NCBI RefSeq assembly: GCF_001938565.1
Contig: NZ_MSYM01000015.1
Span: 1-33,230 of the forward strand
DNA length: 33,230 nucleotides
Direction of reading: 5' to 3'
From: Rhodoferax antarcticus ANT.BR
Lineage (GTDB): Bacteria > Pseudomonadota > Gammaproteobacteria > Burkholderiales > Burkholderiaceae_C
Position 1 is the first letter of the stretch. The number at the start of each line of letters is the position of its first letter. Below are positions 7,734 to 15,464 of this stretch, in pieces. The position numbers were made by a program, and so were the translations under genes. The notes below the pieces were generated by a model. That model searched no databases. It was not told the DNA's origin and saw only the letters and a program-made list of their open reading frames with translations.

Positions 7734-8549
7734 TTAGTTGTTTGATGATGCGAACTCCCGCCAGGATTCGACGCCGCGCTTGATGGGTTCGAGCAGCAAG
7801 TACTCGATGGCCAGTAGCGTGCCGACCAGCGCGACGATCCAGGCCATCGATGCCGCGGTGTCGAGATGGCTACGCGAGACAGCGAGTGCGGCACCGATAC
7901 CATCTTCGGTGGCCAGCAGTTCAGCCATGACAACGATCTTCCATGACATGCCAAGCGCCGAGATCCACGCCGGAAAGAGGTAGGAAACGACGTGCGGTAA
8001 ATAAACGTCGGTCAGCTTCATCCAGGTCGATAGCCCGAACACCCGGGCGACTTCTTTCAACTGGCCATCGAGCGTGCGTGTACCCTGCATGGCGCCGACG
8101 AAGATGATCGGGAAACAGGCGATGAAGACGGTGAATACGGGTGTTCCATCCCCGGCACCGAACCACAGCAGGGCGAGGATCAGCCAGGCGATCGGAGGCA
8201 TGCCGACGAGGATGGTGATGATGGGCCTGGCCATCATCGAGGCTGTCATTGAGACACCAGCGGCTAACCCAAGCAGGCTGCCGATGCCGACCGAAAGACC
8301 GAACCCGGTCAGTGCCCGGCGCGCGGTGATGGCAATTTCGGGCCAGGCGGCGCCGCTTGCAAAGAGCCCGCGCAGCGCGGTCACCGCTTCAATCGGCGTA
8401 GGCAGGATCAAAGAGCCCAGGTTTTGGGCGGTCAACTCCCACAGGGCGAAAAAAATACCCAGACTGGCCAGCGAACCCCAGCCACTCCATAGGTAGTGGC
8501 CGGTTGCCGCCAGCCAGTTGCCGGTACGTTGGCGCAGGGTGAGTGTCAT
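7734..8549 (-). CDS. ABC transporter permease (NitT/TauT/SsuC-like)
   Basis: An inner-membrane permease of 271 residues with six or so hydrophobic segments and the BPD_transp_1 coupling loop (KEVARVFGLSTWMKLTDVYLPHVVSYLFPAW, the EAA motif region). The family carries small anions or sulfonates, thiamine precursors or similar solutes; nothing in the sequence fixes the substrate. Its ATG overlaps the stop of the binding-protein gene (ATGA at 8546–8549), and its 3' end overlaps the likely true 5' end of the ATPase gene. Confidence 0.9.
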   Translation of the reverse strand: MTLTLRQRTGNWLAATGHYLWSGWGSLASLGIFFALWELTAQNLGSLILPTPIEAVTALRGLFASGAAWPEIAITARRALTGFGLSVGIGSLLGLAAGVSMTASMMARPIITILVGMPPIAWLILALLWFGAGDGTPVFTVFIACFPIIFVGAMQGTRTLDGQLKEVARVFGLSTWMKLTDVYLPHVVSYLFPAWISALGMSWKIVVMAELLATEDGIGAALAVSRSHLDTAASMAWIVALVGTLLAIEYLLLEPIKRGVESWREFASSNN

Positions 8550-9535
8550 GGCCCGTAGAAAGCACCGTCCGGCAGCTTGCCGCCGATTAGTGCCGGATTG
8601 GCGCTGTGCAGGCGCTCGAAAAAGAACTGCAGTTCGGGCTGGGCGGCAGCCGTTGGGACATGGCGCAATTGGCTGACTGCGAGCGAATCAGCAACCGCTT
8701 CAGCGCTTAACAGATCAACGCGTTTGGCGACCATCTCGCCGCAGGCCAGCGCGTTCTTATGGCACCAGCTAAGCGATTTGTCGTAAGCAGCCATGATTTT
8801 TGTCTGCAATTCTTCGTCAAGCACAGCCTGTCCCACAGCGGCGATACCAGCCTGCGGGATGCGCGCCTCGCGCTGGTGCAAGCGGCCCCACTCCTGCTGC
8901 AGATCCACGCTGCGGTGCAGGTCGGGGGCGATCAGACTGATTGGGAACGATTTCGTCTTGCGCAGCGCCATCGACACCGCTGGCTCGGCAAGCAGCGCAT
9001 GGTCAACCCGACGGGTCACCAGCAACTGCATGGCGTCAAGCGGCGAGGCCACGTAGCGCAGCTTGAAATCCTTCTTTGCATTTAGCCCCTGTTTCTCGGC
9101 GAGCAGCGCGAAAACAATGTCTGGCATGTCGGCGCGAAACGGCATGGCAATTTCCTTGCCGCGAAAATCGCTGAGCGTCTTTGCCTGTCCGTCCCGCGAC
9201 ACCATCCACAACACGCCCCAGGTTGACACGTTGAGCAGGCGCAGCTTGACGCTACGGTTGTAGAGATTGGCAGCAACGTTGGTAGGTAGCGCGACAAAAT
9301 CGGCCTGACCGCTCAGGGCCATGACGCGCAATTGGTCCGGGTCTTTCCAGACCCGGAACTCAACTTTGTCGGCGATGTCTTTCAGCGCGCCGCTCTCGAT
9401 CATGTGGATCAGCGGCGTTGATACCGAGGCTGGCGGACCGGCCAGCACCAGGCTGGGGCGCTTGCCCGCCGCCTGCGCGGGCAGGGCGGTCATGAGCGCC
9501 AAAAGGCATAGTACGGTAGCGAACCGGTAGCGCAT
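8546..9535 (-). CDS. Periplasmic substrate-binding protein (SsuA/THI5-like)
   Basis: A 329-residue protein with a signal peptide (MRYRFATVLCLLALMTALPAQA), then an NMT1/SsuA-type type-II periplasmic binding fold (LVLAGPPASVSTPLIHMIESG … QADFVALPTNVAANLYN … DHALLAEPAVSMAL). It would deliver a small ligand to the permease/ATPase. The start codon overlaps the stop of the TonB receptor (TGATG at 9533–9537), which suggests that outer-membrane import and periplasmic capture handle the same ligand. Two cysteines near the C-terminus (SWCHKNALACGE) could form a disulfide. The ligand is unknown. Confidence 0.88.
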   Translation of the reverse strand: MRYRFATVLCLLALMTALPAQAAGKRPSLVLAGPPASVSTPLIHMIESGALKDIADKVEFRVWKDPDQLRVMALSGQADFVALPTNVAANLYNRSVKLRLLNVSTWGVLWMVSRDGQAKTLSDFRGKEIAMPFRADMPDIVFALLAEKQGLNAKKDFKLRYVASPLDAMQLLVTRRVDHALLAEPAVSMALRKTKSFPISLIAPDLHRSVDLQQEWGRLHQREARIPQAGIAAVGQAVLDEELQTKIMAAYDKSLSWCHKNALACGEMVAKRVDLLSAEAVADSLAVSQLRHVPTAAAQPELQFFFERLHSANPALIGGKLPDGAFYGP

Positions 9536-11592
9536 CAGAAGGTCCCGCGCCAGGCCAGTTGTAGGTTGCGGCCCGGTGCCTTGATCTCGGTGCCAGAAAT
9601 ACCTTCGGTCAAATGCTCATGGTAAGTCTTGTCGGCGAGATTTTTGATGGCCAAGCGCAGGCTCTGGTTTTTGGAAAACTGCCAGGTAGCACCGACGTCG
9701 GCGGTCACGAAACCATCCGTGCGATTTTCTGTGCCACGGGAGAATTGTGTGGCGACGCGGTTTTGGTCGTCAACCAGACGCAGAGTGAAGTCGGCCTTAA
9801 CGCCTGGCATGACGGTTCCTAGCCAGCCGAGCAAAATTTCATCGGCTGGCATCTGGAACAGCGGCTCGTTCAGGTCGTTGTTGTCGCCGCGAATGCGCGA
9901 GTAGCCAGCGTTCAGCCAATGACCAGCAGCCACTTGCCAGGCGACTTTGGCCTCTAAGCCTTTGAGGGTCACGCTGCCAAGATTGACGGTTTTCTTGCAA
10001 CTGCCAGCATTGGCGGCGCCACAGGCCGCAGAGGCCATGGCACCGGTCAGAATCTGGCCGGTAATGTAATGGTTGATCTTGTTGTGAAAGGCTGAAATTT
10101 GGTAGTTGACCCCAGCATTCGCGCCCTTGAGCCCGATTTCGAACTGGTCAGCTTTTTCTGCCTCAACGTCGGGGCTGCCAGCGTAGAAATAGCCGTCGCG
10201 CTTCGGGCCGGATTCGTAACGTTCGCGCATGCCGGGTGCCCTGAACGCGCGGGCCATGCTGGCGTAGGGCCGCAGCAACGGCGTTACCTCGTAAATTGCG
10301 CCCAGGTTGCCCGACACCGCGCTTTCTTTCTTGTCTAGCCCTGTGGTGCGGGCGCCGTTGCCCATGCTGGCAGCCTCACCCTTCACGCTGTCGTAGCGTA
10401 GACCCGCCAGCAGGTTCAGCTTGCCAAATTGCATGTCGTCTTGCAAATAGGCGCCAAGCGCGCGGATTTGTGCATCTTGGAAGGGATTGTTTGGCGTAAA
10501 CGTCGTGAACGCTGGCCCGCCAGCCATGTAGCGATCAGGATTACCGTCCATCTGCCATGCGTTGGCACCGAACGACAGCAGATGCTGCGGATGGATTAGC
10601 CAATCGGCCTTGGCATCCATGCCGTCGGTGCGGAAGGTCACTTGATTGATGACGATGTCACGGCCGAGCTTGTTGGCATAGCTATAAATCTGGCGCTCCA
10701 TCTCTTGGCGATAGACGCGCAGGTCGACATTGAGCGGCGTTTCGCCGGCACCGTTGCGGTTGTAACCCAACTCGTAGAGACGGCGCTCCTGCTTTGGCGA
10801 ATGAACCGTTGCGTTGCCGATCAGCGAACTCGGGTGCAGGCGCGTCGAGCCCGGATACCAGACATCCTCGTCCTTGTGCAGTTGTGCCGATACGCGTAAT
10901 TGTTGTTGCGCATCGAGGCGCAAACGGTATTGACCAATGAAGGCGTCGGAATCGTAGCCGGTGCGTTCGATTTTGCCCTTGGGTGAATCGTAATCATCAA
11001 TGCGGGCCAGCGAAGCACCAAGCATCAACGCGTGATCACCCTGGCTGGCATTCATCACCGCCGTGCCGCGCAAGCCTTGGCTCACGCTGTCGTAGCTGGC
11101 ACCGGCCTTGAGGCCAATGTCGGGCGTGAATTGCGCCTGCGGCATCAAGACGTTGATCGCGCCACCGAGCGCGCCGGTGCCATAGAGCACCGAGGAACCG
11201 CCTTTGATGACCTCAACTCGCTCAGCCAGACCCAGCGTCATGAAGGAAGCCACAGCGCCAGCTGGCTGCGCTGAATTGAAGCGCATGCCATTGACCAGCA
11301 ATACGGTGCTTTCTTTGCCGAGCCCGCGAATCACCGGGTTTTGGCCCTGGGCGCTGTCGTTCGAAATGGCGATGCCGGGTTCGCCAAGCAAGACCTCGCC
11401 GACATTGGCCGCGCCGCGTCGGGCAATTTCATTGGCGTCGAGGGTGATGGTCGATATCGGTGTTTCTAGATCGGCCGAGCTGTAGCCCTTGGCCGTGACA
11501 TTGACGACCGAAAGGGTCGGCTCCTGCGCGCTGGCCGCTGAAAAGACGAACAGCAGCGCGACGCAGAGCGGGCTAAGGCGGGGTAAGTTCAT
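9535..11592 (-). CDS. TonB-dependent outer-membrane receptor, first gene of ABC/NnrS operon
   Basis: A 685-residue receptor. Signal peptide MNLPRLSPLCVALLFVFSAASAQ, then a plug domain (ITLDANEIARRGAANVGEVL … VIRGLGKESTVLLVNGMRFN … RVEVIKGGSSVLYGTGALGGAINV) and a beta-barrel ending in an aromatic residue (LQLAWRGTF). The FRAP-like motif RAFRAPGMRERYE is present. The start at 11592 is chosen because GGAG lies 8 bases upstream; an in-frame TTG at 11604 is less likely. The ligand is not evident; metal chelates, haem or copper complexes are all possible. It needs TonB/ExbBD, which are encoded at 17864–19717. A Fur-like dyad lies 76 bp upstream. Confidence 0.92.
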   Translation of the reverse strand: MNLPRLSPLCVALLFVFSAASAQEPTLSVVNVTAKGYSSADLETPISTITLDANEIARRGAANVGEVLLGEPGIAISNDSAQGQNPVIRGLGKESTVLLVNGMRFNSAQPAGAVASFMTLGLAERVEVIKGGSSVLYGTGALGGAINVLMPQAQFTPDIGLKAGASYDSVSQGLRGTAVMNASQGDHALMLGASLARIDDYDSPKGKIERTGYDSDAFIGQYRLRLDAQQQLRVSAQLHKDEDVWYPGSTRLHPSSLIGNATVHSPKQERRLYELGYNRNGAGETPLNVDLRVYRQEMERQIYSYANKLGRDIVINQVTFRTDGMDAKADWLIHPQHLLSFGANAWQMDGNPDRYMAGGPAFTTFTPNNPFQDAQIRALGAYLQDDMQFGKLNLLAGLRYDSVKGEAASMGNGARTTGLDKKESAVSGNLGAIYEVTPLLRPYASMARAFRAPGMRERYESGPKRDGYFYAGSPDVEAEKADQFEIGLKGANAGVNYQISAFHNKINHYITGQILTGAMASAACGAANAGSCKKTVNLGSVTLKGLEAKVAWQVAAGHWLNAGYSRIRGDNNDLNEPLFQMPADEILLGWLGTVMPGVKADFTLRLVDDQNRVATQFSRGTENRTDGFVTADVGATWQFSKNQSLRLAIKNLADKTYHEHLTEGISGTEIKAPGRNLQLAWRGTF

Positions 11593-11667
11593 GAATGACT
11601 CCAAGCATTAGGCTGGCTGGCGTCACGCTGGCTTGCCGGGTAATTAACTGAAGTGAAGTATAGTGAC

Positions 11668-11682
11668 TGATAACCGTTCTCA
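11668..11682 (-). promoter_or_regulatory. Putative Fur-type operator/promoter for the TonB-ABC-NnrS operon
   Basis: TGATAACcGTTCTCA is a 7-1-7 dyad with 6 of 7 positions paired, close to the Fur consensus TGATAAT-N-ATTATCA. On the minus strand a TATACT −10 candidate starts 5 bases beyond it, so a repressor bound here would cover the core promoter. The receptor ATG is 76 bp further. Confidence 0.55.
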
Positions 11683-11840
11683 ATACGTTCAGTCAAAAAA
11701 ATGTTTCAGTTGATTGGCAAACGCGGCAGAAAAAAACAGAAACACGCCTGCCCGGTGTCGGTGGCGTGCGCCGGTGGTTTGTGGCTATTGATGAGCGGCG
11801 CTTTCACGCCGTCGGCCTCGTGTCTTGCCTGTGTGTCTGC

Positions 11841-11874
11841 AAAAAGGCAGTGCGGCCAACCAGCGGCCAACTGC
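11841..11874 (-). terminator. Probable terminator after cytochrome c peroxidase
   Basis: On the minus strand GCAGTtGGCC … GGCCgcACTGC forms an interrupted stem followed by CTTTTT. It begins 4 bp after the stop of the peroxidase gene. Confidence 0.5.
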
Positions 11875-11878
11875 TGGA

Positions 11879-12868
11879 TCAGTTAAAAGGCGTCGGGCGC
11901 GGGGTCTTGTCGGCTGAGGGCGGCAAGATCGGGATCGCAAAGCTGGGCTGGTCACCGGTCAGGGACTTCAGAAAGGCCACGATCTGGGCGTTCTGAGCCG
12001 GTGTGTACTTCTTGCCCAGTTGCAGGCGGCCCATGATGTCAACCGCTTCCGGCAAGGTGTCGACCGCGCCGTCGTGGAAGTAGGGGTAAGTCAATTCCAC
12101 ATTGCGCAGGGTTGGCACCTTGAAGCTGAAGCGGTCGGCATCTTTGCCGGTTATGGCAAAGCGGCCTTCACCAGCGGTTTTGGCCTTGTAGGGCTCAACC
12201 ACCCCCATTTTCTGGAATGAAGTGCCACCCGCAGCGGGGCCGTTGTGGCAAGCCACGCAGCCGCTTTCTTTGAAGAGTTTCCAGCCAGCGACTTCGTCGG
12301 TGTTCAAAGCATCCGTTTTGCCCAGCAGGTATTGGTCAAAACGGCTGTTCGGTGTGACCAGGGTCTTTTCAAACTCGGCAATGGCGGTGGTCACCGCGTC
12401 AATGTCCACCTTTTCGGTGCCAAACACTTGCTTGAACTCACGCACATAAGCGGGTATGGACTGCAGCACGCCCACAGCCAATGTGTGGGTAAAACCCATT
12501 TCGCCAGGGTTTTCAATAGGGCCGCCAGCCTGCTCTTTCAGATCAGCGGCGCGGCCGTCCCAGAACTGCGCCACATTCAGGCTGGAGTTGAGCACGGTGG
12601 GCGAGTTGATCGGGCCTTGCTGCCACTTGTCACCAATCGAGGAGGTCAGGTTGTCGCTGCCGCCCATAGACAGGTTATGGCAAGAATTACAGGAAATAAA
12701 CCCTGACTTGGACAGGCGCGGATCAAAATATAACTTCTTGCCCAACTCGACCATGCCGATGTTGATCTGTGCCGGGGGCTTGATCGGTTGAATCAGTTCT
12801 TGTGCTGCCGTGTAAAGGGGTGCAAGACTTAGGGCGCTTACTGCCGCTGCAAGAATGCGTAGTTTCAT
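11879..12868 (-). CDS. Di-haem cytochrome c peroxidase (CcpA/MauG family)
   Basis: A periplasmic enzyme that reduces hydrogen peroxide to water with electrons from cytochrome c. The 329-residue protein has a signal peptide (MKLRILAAAVSALSLAPLYTAAQ) and two haem c sites: CNSCH (C60–H64) and CVACH (near residue 205). It also has the conserved FWDGRAADLKEQAGGPIENPGEMG region and the C-terminal FKVPTLRNVELTYPYFHDG segment. The length fits the family. The start follows AAGGAA. A candidate FNR/ANR dyad lies 109 bp upstream, which would suit expression at low oxygen. Confidence 0.92.
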   Translation of the reverse strand: MKLRILAAAVSALSLAPLYTAAQELIQPIKPPAQINIGMVELGKKLYFDPRLSKSGFISCNSCHNLSMGGSDNLTSSIGDKWQQGPINSPTVLNSSLNVAQFWDGRAADLKEQAGGPIENPGEMGFTHTLAVGVLQSIPAYVREFKQVFGTEKVDIDAVTTAIAEFEKTLVTPNSRFDQYLLGKTDALNTDEVAGWKLFKESGCVACHNGPAAGGTSFQKMGVVEPYKAKTAGEGRFAITGKDADRFSFKVPTLRNVELTYPYFHDGAVDTLPEAVDIMGRLQLGKKYTPAQNAQIVAFLKSLTGDQPSFAIPILPPSADKTPRPTPFN

Positions 12869-12976
12869 TTGTCTTTTCCTTGGAGTTTGGGAGTTGTGCC
12901 GGAGATTGGATCTAGACCCAACGAATCGAAAATATCAGACACGGCTGAACTTTAACCACGCTTTGTCTTTCGATCA

Positions 12977-12990
12977 ATGACGTAAGTCAA
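12977..12990. promoter_or_regulatory. Candidate FNR/ANR-like dyad
   Basis: ATGAC-GTAA-GTCAA is one base from a perfect TTGAC-N4-GTCAA dyad, the pattern of FNR/ANR sites (TTGAT-N4-ATCAA). It lies between the divergent peroxidase and ZIP genes, 109 bp from the peroxidase ATG. Bacterial cytochrome c peroxidases are often FNR-controlled. Confidence 0.3.
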
Positions 12991-13047
12991 TGATTTAAAA
13001 AGAAATTTAACTATGATTGCCATAGTGTTTACCTATTCTTGTTACCC

Positions 13048-13167
13048 ATGAAGCTGTCTGCTCTACGTTCCCAAGTGGCAATTGCCGACCCGTGGATTTT
13101 TTGCCATGCGGCCGAGCCGTACAGGGGTGCCCAACCCAGTCTGGTTGGCGCAAGGCGGTGCCCATGA
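13048..13167 (+). CDS. Possible leader ORF overlapping the ZIP transporter start
   Basis: An ATG at 13048 opens 39 codons (MKLSALRSQVA … GARRCP) and stops at TGA 13165–13167, overlapping the transporter ATG at 13164 (ATGA). The overlap is typical of translational coupling. No good ribosome-binding site is visible and the peptide matches nothing I know, so this is tentative. Confidence 0.22.
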   Translation: MKLSALRSQVAIADPWIFCHAAEPYRGAQPSLVGARRCP

Positions 13168-14093
13168 ACACAGCTCCGCTAACGCAAACCTCTTGGCTGG
13201 AGGCCGCTCGCCGCCATGCCCGGACCCACACGCTGGCGTTTGTCAGTCTGTCACTGGGCTTAACTGCTGTGCTGCTGCTGCTGGCGCAAAGCCTCTGGAC
13301 GGTGTTGTCGGGCGAGCTGGGTGTTGGTGTGCGCTACGGGCTGCTGGGCGGATTCGCGGGTTTTGTCGCCACCGCTCTGGGTGCTTTGCCGGCGCTGGCG
13401 CTGCGTAGCATCGGGCAAAAGACCGAAGACAGCATGCTGGGTTTTGCCGCTGGCATGATGCTGGCTGCCACCGCGTTTTCCCTGCTTTTACCGGGGCTTG
13501 AAGCCGGTGCTGAGATTCTGGGCAGCCGTCCGCTGGGTGCCGGGGTGGTGGTGCTGGGCATGACGCTAGGTGTGCTGATGATGCTGGGCTTGGACGCGTT
13601 CACCCCGCATGAGCACGACAAAATTGGCCCCTGTGGTCCAGGCTACGAGCGTTTTGATCGGGTTTGGTTGTTTGTGTTTGCCATCACCTTGCACAACCTG
13701 CCTGAGGGCATGGCCATTGGCGTCGGGTTTTCGCAGGGTGACATGAGCGTGGGCCTGCCGCTGGCCACAGCGATTGCGCTACAGGATATTCCGGAAGGCC
13801 TGGCGGTGGCTTTGGCATTGCGGGCTGCCGGGTTTGCGCCGGGTCGCTCGGTGCTGGTGGCAGCTGCCAGCGGTTTGATGGAGCCCCTGGGGGCACTATT
13901 GGGCGTGGGTTTGTCCAGCGGTCTGGCACTGGCTTATCCTGTGGGGCTGGGGTTGGCGGCGGGCGCCATGTTGTTTGTGGTGTCGCATGAAGTGATTCCG
14001 CAGACGCACCGCAACGGTCACGAGACAGCGGCCACGATTGGGCTGATGTTTGGTTTTGCATTGATGATGGTGCTGGACACCACCCTGGGATGA
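13164..14093 (+). CDS. ZIP-family divalent metal transporter
   Basis: ZIP proteins import Zn2+, Fe2+ or Mn2+ across the inner membrane. This 309-residue protein has eight hydrophobic segments and both metal-site helices: HNLPEGMAIG (H177–E181) in TM4 and ALQDIPEGLAVAL (Q207 onward) in TM5, plus HEVIPQTHRNGHE near the C-terminus and a cytoplasmic HEHD loop. The GufA/ZupT branch fits best. The start at 13164 has AAGG upstream; an in-frame ATG at 13092 would add 24 residues without hydrophobic character. Dps follows after 35 bp on the same strand, so metal import and iron storage are probably co-expressed. Confidence 0.9.
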   Translation: MNTAPLTQTSWLEAARRHARTHTLAFVSLSLGLTAVLLLLAQSLWTVLSGELGVGVRYGLLGGFAGFVATALGALPALALRSIGQKTEDSMLGFAAGMMLAATAFSLLLPGLEAGAEILGSRPLGAGVVVLGMTLGVLMMLGLDAFTPHEHDKIGPCGPGYERFDRVWLFVFAITLHNLPEGMAIGVGFSQGDMSVGLPLATAIALQDIPEGLAVALALRAAGFAPGRSVLVAAASGLMEPLGALLGVGLSSGLALAYPVGLGLAAGAMLFVVSHEVIPQTHRNGHETAATIGLMFGFALMMVLDTTLG

Positions 14094-14128
14094 GTTCGAT
14101 AGGTTTGATTTATTAAAGGAGTTGGACA

Positions 14129-14623
14129 ATGAGTAAGACAAAAGTAAGTTTGCCGAGCATGGACATTGGCATTAATGCCGAACAGCGCGAGGCCATTGCC
14201 AATGGCCTGTCAGCCCTGCTGGCCGACAGCTACACGCTGTATTTGATGACCCACAACTTTCACTGGAATGTGACCGGGCCGCAATTCAACAGTCTGCACT
14301 TGATGTTCATGGGCCAGTACACCGAGCAGTGGAATGCGCTGGACCTCATTGCCGAGCGCATCCGTGCGCTCGGTTTTCCGGCACCGGGCACTTACAAAGA
14401 GTATGTCAAGCTAGCCTCTATCGAGGAGGTGGAGGGCGTGCCCAAGGCCGACGACATGATTCGCCACCTGGTGGCCGCACAGGAAGCCACCGCCCGCACC
14501 GCGCGTCAATTGTTCCCTGTGGTGGATGCTGCCAATGACCAGCCTACAGCCGATCTGCTGACGCAGCGCCTAGATATTCATGAAAAAACTGCCTGGATGC
14601 TGCGCAGTACGCTGGAGGAGTAG
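14129..14623 (+). CDS. dps: Dps ferritin-like DNA-protecting protein
   Basis: Dps forms 12-subunit shells that oxidise Fe2+ with peroxide and store the ferric core, protecting DNA. The 164-residue protein shows the ferroxidase signature [14 protein letters not shown] … [12 protein letters not shown]45, H57, D72 and E76 match the spacing of the E. coli site (H51, H63, D78, E82). A strong AAAGGAG lies 8 bases before the ATG. Its position after the ZIP transporter and near a peroxidase fits an oxidative-iron defence group. Confidence 0.95.
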   Translation: MSKTKVSLPSMDIGINAEQREAIANGLSALLADSYTLYLMTHNFHWNVTGPQFNSLHLMFMGQYTEQWNALDLIAERIRALGFPAPGTYKEYVKLASIEEVEGVPKADDMIRHLVAAQEATARTARQLFPVVDAANDQPTADLLTQRLDIHEKTAWMLRSTLEE

Positions 14624-15079
14624 GCGCCTCGGTGCAAACGCCTTGCGCGTAGCTGAACGCTCAGACAGTTGGCGCGCGAAGTGCGTTCAATGGCGGGGTG
14701 TAAATCGTGTTACGCTAACTGCGCGAGCAGCGCTCGGTGTGTCTCGCGGATGTGCCAGCGCGCTGCCTGCGACTAGGCTCGGTTTGGCGCTGTGCCAGCA
14801 ATGAAGAGCAGTAGTTTTTGGTCAGTATCGGCCAGCGTTTCAGCCGTCAGTTGATTCTCGTTTTCGGTGCTCTGCCGGTAGCAGGCTGGGTCGGTCAGCG
14901 GGCCGTGTCTGATGCGCTTAGTAGAGCGCGTTTATGCTGCAAAATATATAGCTACAAAGCTTTATTGCATAAGCTCTAGAGGCACATTTCGTCTTTAATA
15001 TGCTGGGCTCTGCCGAATCGGGCATTTGCCCGGCGCGGCGGTGAATTGCAAAAGCAGGGCGTGGCGCTTCAAAAGCGGC
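14624..15079. other. Intergenic region without a recognised gene
   Basis: 456 bp between the convergent dps and DUF2149 genes. Short open frames here have no family resemblance. It contains a degenerate copy of the dispersed hairpin repeat (14946–14990) and a perfect CGGGCA-TT-TGCCCG hairpin (15019–15032) without a T-run. No promoter or RNA gene stands out. Confidence 0.6.
14946..14990 (+). repeat. Dispersed hairpin repeat, copy 1 (degenerate)
   Basis: TATAGCTAC, then AGCTT…AAGCT, then CTAGAGGCACATTT follows the same scheme as copies 2 and 3 (20204–20246, 23788–23832), but with a weaker stem. Confidence 0.55.
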
Positions 15080-15394
15080 CTACTCCGGCACGTAAACGAT
15101 GCCGCCGTCCTTCATGCGGTAAGCGGTGCCAGCTTTGGCGCCTTCACCTTGGCCGATCTCGCCGCTGGATTTGTAGCGCTCGATCTTCTCGCCTTTTTTG
15201 ATGAGCATTTCCATGGTGGGTTTGCCAGCGTCGGTGATCACCGTCACATCGCGTTTGCTGAAGCTGTCGAGCATCGGGTTTTGCGCTACCGTGATCAACA
15301 GCGCAGCAATGATCACCAGAAAGATGTCAATGATGTTGACCACCGACAAAATCGGGTCGTCGTTCTCGGATTCGTGCAGCAGTTTCAGGCTCAT
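15080..15394 (-). CDS. DUF2149 protein (HmuV-like), 3' gene of the disrupted haem operon
   Basis: A 104-residue membrane protein: one transmembrane helix (IIDIFLVIIAALLITVAQNPM) and a C-terminal domain ending GTAYRMKDGGIVYVPE, the signature of DUF2149. In Porphyromonas/Bacteroides hmu loci the DUF2149 protein (HmuV) is encoded beside an ExbB/TolQ-like protein (HmuU), and the pair is thought to energise an outer-membrane haem system much as ExbD pairs with ExbB. Here the ATG overlaps (ATGA) the stop of an ExbB-like fragment (15391–15464), whose other half is at 31471–31882. The gene itself is intact but is cut off from its operon promoter. Confidence 0.85.
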   Translation of the reverse strand: MSLKLLHESENDDPILSVVNIIDIFLVIIAALLITVAQNPMLDSFSKRDVTVITDAGKPTMEMLIKKGEKIERYKSSGEIGQGEGAKAGTAYRMKDGGIVYVPE

Positions 15395-15464
15395 GGCTTG
15401 GCCCTTTGCTGCAAGATGACCATTTCTTCGGCCAGCCAGCGGCGCCGCACATTAGAGACCCAAT
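15391..15464 (-). pseudogene. 3' end of MotA/TolQ/ExbB-like gene (HmuU-like), cut by IS4
   Basis: Reading from the IS junction on the minus strand, the frame gives WVSNVRRRWLAEEMVILQQR-AKP and stops at TGA 15391–15393, overlapping the DUF2149 ATG. The 5' part of the same gene ends …ITYWVS at 31882. Both parts contain ATTGGGTCT next to an IS4 end (15456–15464 here, 31874–31882 there), which is the 9-bp target duplication of one insertion event. Joining them restores a typical ExbB-like C-terminus (ASITYWVSNVRRRWLAEE). Confidence 0.85.

Noticed and set aside
11701..11886. Small Cys-rich plus-strand ORF (MFQLIGKRGRKKQKHA…) between the receptor promoter and the peroxidase
   Set aside because: No ribosome-binding site; it crosses the probable terminator of the peroxidase gene and has no recognisable fold.
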